From: Singulisphaera sp. GP187 | GTDB taxonomy: Bacteria; Planctomycetota; Phycisphaerae; Phycisphaerales; SM1A02 | Direction of reading: 5' to 3' | Assembly (NCBI GenBank): GCA_945896765.1 | Contig: CAMDEL010000012.1 | Span: 1-16,999 of the forward strand | DNA: 16,999 nt | Shown: positions 13,383 through 16,999 of the stretch, piece by piece | Layout of the letters: the number at the start of each line of letters is the position of its first letter | Position numbering within the stretch: the stretch's first letter is position 1 | Made by a program: the position numbers and the translations under genes | Notes under the pieces: model-generated | The model's input: only the letters and a program-made list of their open reading frames with translations | Database searches by the model: none | What the model was told of the DNA's origin: nothing

Positions 13383-15140
13383 GTGGAAGATTCGGACGAC
13401 ATCCCTTCGCTTCTGCCTCCGCAACCACTCGGTGGAGTTGTGCACACATATCTTGGCTATGACGCAGTGAAATTTGGAACGTCTCAACCTGCTGATGCCA
13501 GTGGCGCTGCGCGCGGTGCATTTGAACACTTGCTCGGTCATGGATCGATGCGCCACTTCACAGATGAAGAACTTGCCAATGCGATTCACATCGATCCCTC
13601 TCAGATTCAAGGTCTTGGGCCCAGTATCGACGCGCTCATCGAGTTGCTCGAACAACGCAAGGCGCGCATTTTGGAAACGTTTGACCCGGCCCCCGCCGTC
13701 AAAGCTGCGGCGCGAGCATTCTTCGATGCTGCTGCCGATGCTGTCCCACGCGGCGAGCATGCTGAACTTGCCAAGCGAATCGCTCACGCAATCGCTGGAG
13801 AACAACTGCGCGACTTGGAGAGACTTTGGTATCGCCTTCCAGAAGGTTCGAAATCACAGCGCGCATTGACGCATGCGCTTGAGAGGCTTGGAGAAAAGTA
13901 CGAGATCGACCAACTTGGATCACGGTGGACTTTCACTGGTCGAGAAGCGCTCGATGTTCCTCATGCAATGGAAGTCAAGGGAGAACTGGAAGAAATCGAA
14001 CGACTTCTCGGGCAACTTCGCGAAGCTCTCAAGAACGCCAAGCCTGCGATCATTGATATGGATGCTCTTGAACAATTCGCCCCACAAGAACAGATCGATT
14101 CTCTGCGCGATGCGCAGAAGCGTGTGAACGAACTTCTGCAGCGGCTCGCAGAAGACGCCGGCCTTGCACGAACTCCAGAAGGTGGATGGCAAGTCACTCC
14201 AAAGGCAATGCGGTTGTATCAACGAACGCTTCTCTCGACAATTTTCGGAAGTCTGCAAGCATCTCGTAGCGGTCGACACGATGGCGTTGCGAACCCAGAT
14301 GGCGCTGTCGAACTTCCATCGACGCGCGCATATGAATTTGGCGACAGTCCTGCGGCGATGGATATTCCACAAAGTATGGTCAACGCATTGTTGCGCGAAT
14401 CTGCCGACGGACCACGTATTCCTGGAACGCCGGTTCGAATGCGCAACGACGACATCGTTGTCCACAAGACACGCCAACAACCCAAGTGTGCGACAGCTGT
14501 CATCATGGATATGTCAGGCTCGATGCGTTATGGCGGGCAATACGTTCAGGCAAAGCGAATGGCGCTCGCGCTCGACGGACTTATTCGCAGCGAATATCCA
14601 GGTGATTTTCTGCAGTTCATCGAGATGTACACGGTCGCAAAGTTGCGTGCGCCAGGAGAAATCCCAAACATCATGCCCAAACCCGTGACGATCAATGAAC
14701 CTGTTGTTCGTTTGCGAGCGGATATGTCCGACCCCGACATCACCGAGATGGATCTGCCACTTCACTTCACAAACATTCAGCGCGCACTGCAATTATCCAG
14801 GCAGTGGCTTGGTGGACGACCAACGCCAAATCGTCAAGTGATGCTGATCACTGATGGATTGCCGACGGCGCATTTCGAAGGCAGCGATCTCTTCATGATG
14901 TATCCACCAGATCCTCGCACCGAGCGTGAAACGATCCGCGAAGCGATGCGCTGTAAAGATGCGGGCATCATCATCAATATCTTTTTACTGCCAAGTTGGA
15001 GCCAGACCGAGGACGATGTGCAGTTTGCTCACCGAATGGCAGAATCGACAGGCGGACGCGTCTTCTTTGTTGCTGGAAAAGAACTGGACCGATTTGTCGT
15101 GTGGGATTATGTCAAACGCCGCCGGTCGATTTTGGGATGA
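13383..15140 (+). CDS. VWA-domain protein, partner of the MoxR/ChlI-like ATPase
   Basis: This 585-residue protein has a C-terminal von Willebrand factor A domain (about 365-575). The metal-ion-dependent adhesion site is complete: DMSGS (376-380), T463 in FTNIQ and D491 in ITDGLPT. The N-terminal 290 residues are mostly charged helices (about 85-260, rich in Glu, Arg, Leu and Ala) without a recognised catalytic motif. There is no signal peptide or membrane helix, so it is probably cytoplasmic. It starts with GTG five bases after the ATPase stop, so the two are almost certainly co-transcribed and translationally linked. Pairing with an AAA+ ATPase is the known arrangement of CbbQ/CbbO, NorQ/NorD, RavA/ViaA and ChlI/ChlD. 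The domain is certain; the client is unknown. No Shine-Dalgarno is apparent. Confidence 0.9.
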   Translation: MEDSDDIPSLLPPQPLGGVVHTYLGYDAVKFGTSQPADASGAARGAFEHLLGHGSMRHFTDEELANAIHIDPSQIQGLGPSIDALIELLEQRKARILETFDPAPAVKAAARAFFDAAADAVPRGEHAELAKRIAHAIAGEQLRDLERLWYRLPEGSKSQRALTHALERLGEKYEIDQLGSRWTFTGREALDVPHAMEVKGELEEIERLLGQLREALKNAKPAIIDMDALEQFAPQEQIDSLRDAQKRVNELLQRLAEDAGLARTPEGGWQVTPKAMRLYQRTLLSTIFGSLQASRSGRHDGVANPDGAVELPSTRAYEFGDSPAAMDIPQSMVNALLRESADGPRIPGTPVRMRNDDIVVHKTRQQPKCATAVIMDMSGSMRYGGQYVQAKRMALALDGLIRSEYPGDFLQFIEMYTVAKLRAPGEIPNIMPKPVTINEPVVRLRADMSDPDITEMDLPLHFTNIQRALQLSRQWLGGRPTPNRQVMLITDGLPTAHFEGSDLFMMYPPDPRTERETIREAMRCKDAGIIINIFLLPSWSQTEDDVQFAHRMAESTGGRVFFVAGKELDRFVVWDYVKRRRSILG

Positions 15141-15194
15141 GCTTAAAAATATCACAATCTCACTGAGTTCTTTCGAATTCTTTGCTTTGGGCGG

Positions 15195-15200
15195 TATAAT
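15195..15200 (+). promoter_or_regulatory. Perfect -10 hexamer directly before a start codon
   Basis: TATAAT lies with its last base nine positions before the ATG at 15209, so transcription should begin within about two bases of the start codon. TTCGAA (15172-15177) is at the right distance for a -35 but matches poorly. No Shine-Dalgarno is present, in keeping with a leaderless mRNA. Confidence 0.45.
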
Positions 15201-15208
15201 TTTTTACG

Positions 15209-16276
15209 ATGAATTTTTTCTCTTGTTCAACTTTTGCAGCCCTTTCAATAACTGCTGTCATTTCGACTGTGTATGCAGAGGATGTTTTATTGATTCCAAA
15301 TTCGCTTGGCGATAATGTCTGGGCATTCAGCCCTTTCGACGGAAGTTTGATCAGTAATAACTTCATCCCAAGCGATGGGCATCTCAGCCAACCAATCGAG
15401 ATTGTTGTCACCCCATTTGAGACTTTGCTCATTTCGGACGAAGTTGCCAATGCAATATTCGAATACTCCAAAACCGGAACTTATCTACGCACAATCGTTG
15501 GGCCAGCTGATGGTGTCAGCCGTGCGTACGGATTGGAAATGGTCGGTGACTGGATTTACTTCAGCACATCTATAACTATTGGATCTAAAACAATTGGACA
15601 ATTGAACCGTATTCGTTATGACGGCACCGAATTTGGAATTTGGTGCGTTGCAAATTCCATCATTTCACCCAGAGATATCGCATATATCGGCAACGGAAAT
15701 TTCTTGGTCGGCGATTCTGGGACTGCCATTTCTGGTGGAGAAGACATCGAGTTGGTGCACGATGACTGTGTTGTTCAATCACCAACTTGGCACGACAGCG
15801 ATGGGATCAATGGAATTGACTTTCCTCAACATATTCATCTTCGAGGTGATGGAAGCGCTCTCGTCGCCGGTTTTTCTGATCCCAGTGGAATTTTTCAATA
15901 TGACCTTGCTACAGGAATTGAACTCTCTCGATTCTCTGGACTTGTCACGATTCCGCGCGGTGTCTTTCAACTGGACAATGGGAATATTTTGTACGCTGGC
16001 GGTACACGCGTCATGGTGATCGACGTAACTCTTGGAACAGAGATAACGATCGTCAATCAACTGACCCCTGCCGCAAGTTTTCGTTGGCCCACGCGTGTCA
16101 CTCTTCCACTTCCCTGCCTAGCAGACCTAAACGGAGATCGCTCGATCAATGGCACTGACCTGACTATCGTGCTTTCAGGTTGGGGAACTATGAGCGGCGA
16201 TATAGATGGAGACGGAACAACCGATGGGCTTGACCTTGCTTCATTGTTGAGTATGTGGGGCGCAATCTGTCCTTAA
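15209..16276 (+). CDS. Secreted beta-propeller-like protein with dockerin-like C-terminus
   Basis: This 355-residue protein starts with a hydrophobic signal-like segment (residues 1-23, ending VYA before EDV) that lacks the usual basic n-region. Residues about 24-295 contain repeated strand patterns such as LISDEVANAIFEYSKTG, NGNFLVGDSG and NGNILYAGG, like NHL/SMP-30-type propellers. Residues 302-355 contain two dockerin-like repeats, DLNGDRSINGTDLTIVLSGWG and, after a short spacer, its partner beginning DIDGDGTTDGLDL and ending SMWG. Each has a calcium-loop-like Asp/Asn pattern. This tail is common in secreted Phycisphaerae proteins. The gene follows the VWA gene by 68 bases and has a TATAAT directly before its start. 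Secretion is likely; binding partner and calcium use are inferred. The propeller call is weaker than the tail. Confidence 0.8.
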   Translation: MNFFSCSTFAALSITAVISTVYAEDVLLIPNSLGDNVWAFSPFDGSLISNNFIPSDGHLSQPIEIVVTPFETLLISDEVANAIFEYSKTGTYLRTIVGPADGVSRAYGLEMVGDWIYFSTSITIGSKTIGQLNRIRYDGTEFGIWCVANSIISPRDIAYIGNGNFLVGDSGTAISGGEDIELVHDDCVVQSPTWHDSDGINGIDFPQHIHLRGDGSALVAGFSDPSGIFQYDLATGIELSRFSGLVTIPRGVFQLDNGNILYAGGTRVMVIDVTLGTEITIVNQLTPAASFRWPTRVTLPLPCLADLNGDRSINGTDLTIVLSGWGTMSGDIDGDGTTDGLDLASLLSMWGAICP

Positions 16277-16322
16277 CCAATGATGTGTAAAACGAACGAC
16301 TTGTTGGTTGCTTTCATCGATC

Positions 16323-16345
16323 ATTTACTTTCAGTAGATATTTTT
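16323..16345 (+). terminator. Weak A/T-rich terminator after the dockerin-tailed gene
   Basis: ATTTACT (16323-16329) pairs with AGTAGAT (16333-16339) across a TTC loop, with one T-G wobble, and is followed by A and five T residues. It lies 47 bases after the stop at 16276. The stem is weak, so termination may be partial. Confidence 0.4.
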
Positions 16346-16351
16346 GTAAAA

Positions 16352-16387
16352 ACTTAAAAATAAAAAACCCCAAGAATTGTCGGGGTT
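16352..16387 (-). terminator. Intrinsic terminator of the PEP-CTERM-type gene
   Basis: Read on the minus strand, AACCCC (16387 to 16382) and GGGGTT (16371 to 16366) form a six-pair stem around a ten-base loop. A T-rich tract of the form TTTTT-A-TTTTT follows. It starts about 40 bases after the stop at 16427. On the plus strand no T tract follows the stem. Confidence 0.8.
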
Positions 16388-16426
16388 GCTTGATCCTGAG
16401 GTTGGGAAACCGAAGGTCGCGGCGTC

Positions 16427-16999
16427 TCAGCGGCGACGACGACCAATCAAGCCCGCGAGACCGAGAAGTGCGATCGCTCCAGGGGCTGGGACAGGTGTGG
16501 AGTTGATGAATACGTTGTCGATGCGATTTGAACCAGTAGCACCGCCCGCGGCTGACAGCGAACGAAAGCGGAAGATCACGCTTGCCTGATTGTCGGCACC
16601 CGATACTGCCTGAGTCAGACTGTAGATTGAGTTGTACGTGGTGGAACTCCAAGTTCCAGGAGCGCCCCCGCCACCCGACTGCAAGACAGCGTATGAAGCC
16701 AAGAGCGTAGTGAAGTTCGCTCCACCATCTGTGCTCATCACGAGCTCGAAGGTTGCTGGGCCAGTGGAACTACGGCACTGATCCCAAGAGATCGAAATGT
16801 CCGAGTAGCCCAAAGTAGAAAGACTCGCTTGATAATAATCGCCGATTGACCAGTTGTTGCTACTGAAGGCGTACTGGCTGCCGTTACCCGATGGCGATGT
16901 GTAGGTGGCGGCGGCAAGCGCGTGAACGCTGGTGAGACTGGTTTGAGCCACGAATTCGCCTTGATCTGCTGCACCAACACCATAGGTAACGCCCGTTGG
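16427..16999 (-). CDS. PEP-CTERM-type sorted extracellular protein (partial, 5' end outside window)
   Basis: The C-terminal 190 residues are in the window; the frame stays open to the right edge with no stop, so the start lies outside. GTG codons inside (for example at 16951) are not convincing starts. The visible domain is rich in Ser, Thr, Gly, Asn and aromatic residues (SIGDYYQASLSTLGYSDIS, VMSTDGGANFTTL), as in beta-sandwich surface proteins. It closes with VPAPGAIALLGLAGLIG followed by four arginines: the proline motif, hydrophobic helix and basic cap of PEP-CTERM-like sorting signals, which are processed by exosortase-type enzymes. The PAPG variant is typical of Phycisphaerae. A good terminator follows. 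Surface or matrix localisation is inferred from the family; the specific role is unknown. Confidence 0.85.
   Translation of the reverse strand, partial: PTGVTYGVGAADQGEFVAQTSLTSVHALAAATYTSPSGNGSQYAFSSNNWSIGDYYQASLSTLGYSDISISWDQCRSSTGPATFELVMSTDGGANFTTLLASYAVLQSGGGGAPGTWSSTTYNSIYSLTQAVSGADNQASVIFRFRSLSAAGGATGSNRIDNVFINSTPVPAPGAIALLGLAGLIGRRRR

Noticed and set aside
12682..13521. Minus-strand open frame of 279 codons
   Set aside because: It is antisense to the AAA+ ATPase and the start of the VWA gene, with a Cys/His/Arg-rich composition typical of a shadow frame.
13044..13805. Minus-strand open frame of 253 codons
   Set aside because: It is antisense to the AAA+ and VWA genes and has no domain or ribosome binding site.
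1..16999. CRISPR arrays, insertion sequences, tRNA or rRNA genes, prophage
   Set aside because: No regularly spaced repeats, transposase motifs, terminal inverted repeats or tRNA-like cloverleaf arms were found by reading both strands.

Overview
The window looks like a chromosomal segment from a member of the Planctomycetota, most likely class Phycisphaerae. This is inferred from three protein signatures read directly in the sequence. The first is a C-terminal sorting signal of the PEP-CTERM type (PAPG, a hydrophobic stretch, then RRRR) at the right end. The second is a dockerin-like C-terminal pair of DxNGD...DL...WG repeats in a secreted protein. The third is a pseudopilin with the planctomycete-style N-terminus and a late H..G.N...DSSVRF motif. 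Gene density is high, base composition is moderate, and there are no mobile elements, phage genes, CRISPR arrays, tRNAs or rRNAs. The DNA is not obviously accessory.

Layout from left to right. Positions 1-787 (minus) hold the N-terminal PHP region of the replicative DNA polymerase III alpha subunit (dnaE), cut by the window edge. A small membrane protein (947-1219, plus) converges on a class IV aminotransferase (1216-2142, minus), which lies just downstream of a membrane-anchored hypothetical (2154-2642, minus). Thirty bases away a Uup-like ABC-F ATPase diverges (2673-4709, plus). Next come an RskA-type anti-sigma factor (4742-5659, minus) and its ECF sigma factor (5904-6452, minus), then, divergently, an orphan pseudopilin-like protein (6812-7597, plus). 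An EEP-fold membrane protein (7629-8606) and a CysQ/HAL2-like phosphatase (8603-9673) form a translationally coupled minus-strand pair. dnaK (9785-11704, plus) ends in a strong intrinsic terminator. It is followed by a two-gene unit of a MoxR/ChlI-like AAA+ ATPase and a VWA-domain protein (11926-15140, plus), a secreted propeller-like protein with a dockerin-like tail (15209-16276, plus), and the end of a PEP-CTERM-type protein (16427-16999, minus).

Functional links. The sigma/anti-sigma pair is a classic membrane-signalled regulator. A nearly identical motif (AAATCCGTG-K-CACAATA, preceded by CATT and five bases) lies upstream of both the sigma gene and the divergent pseudopilin gene, each copy in the orientation of its gene. 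This suggests one shared promoter or operator and makes the pseudopilin a probable regulon member. The AAA+/VWA pair fits the MoxR-type chaperone/remodelling module and sits directly after the Hsp70 gene, though behind a terminator. The dnaK upstream region has an unexpected match to a sigma-54 (-24/-12) promoter overlapping a sigma-70-like one. The RNA between the sigma and anti-sigma genes can form several hairpins, two of which compete with a long-range pairing. Several genes without a Shine-Dalgarno sequence have a -10-like hexamer immediately before the start codon, hinting at leaderless transcripts.
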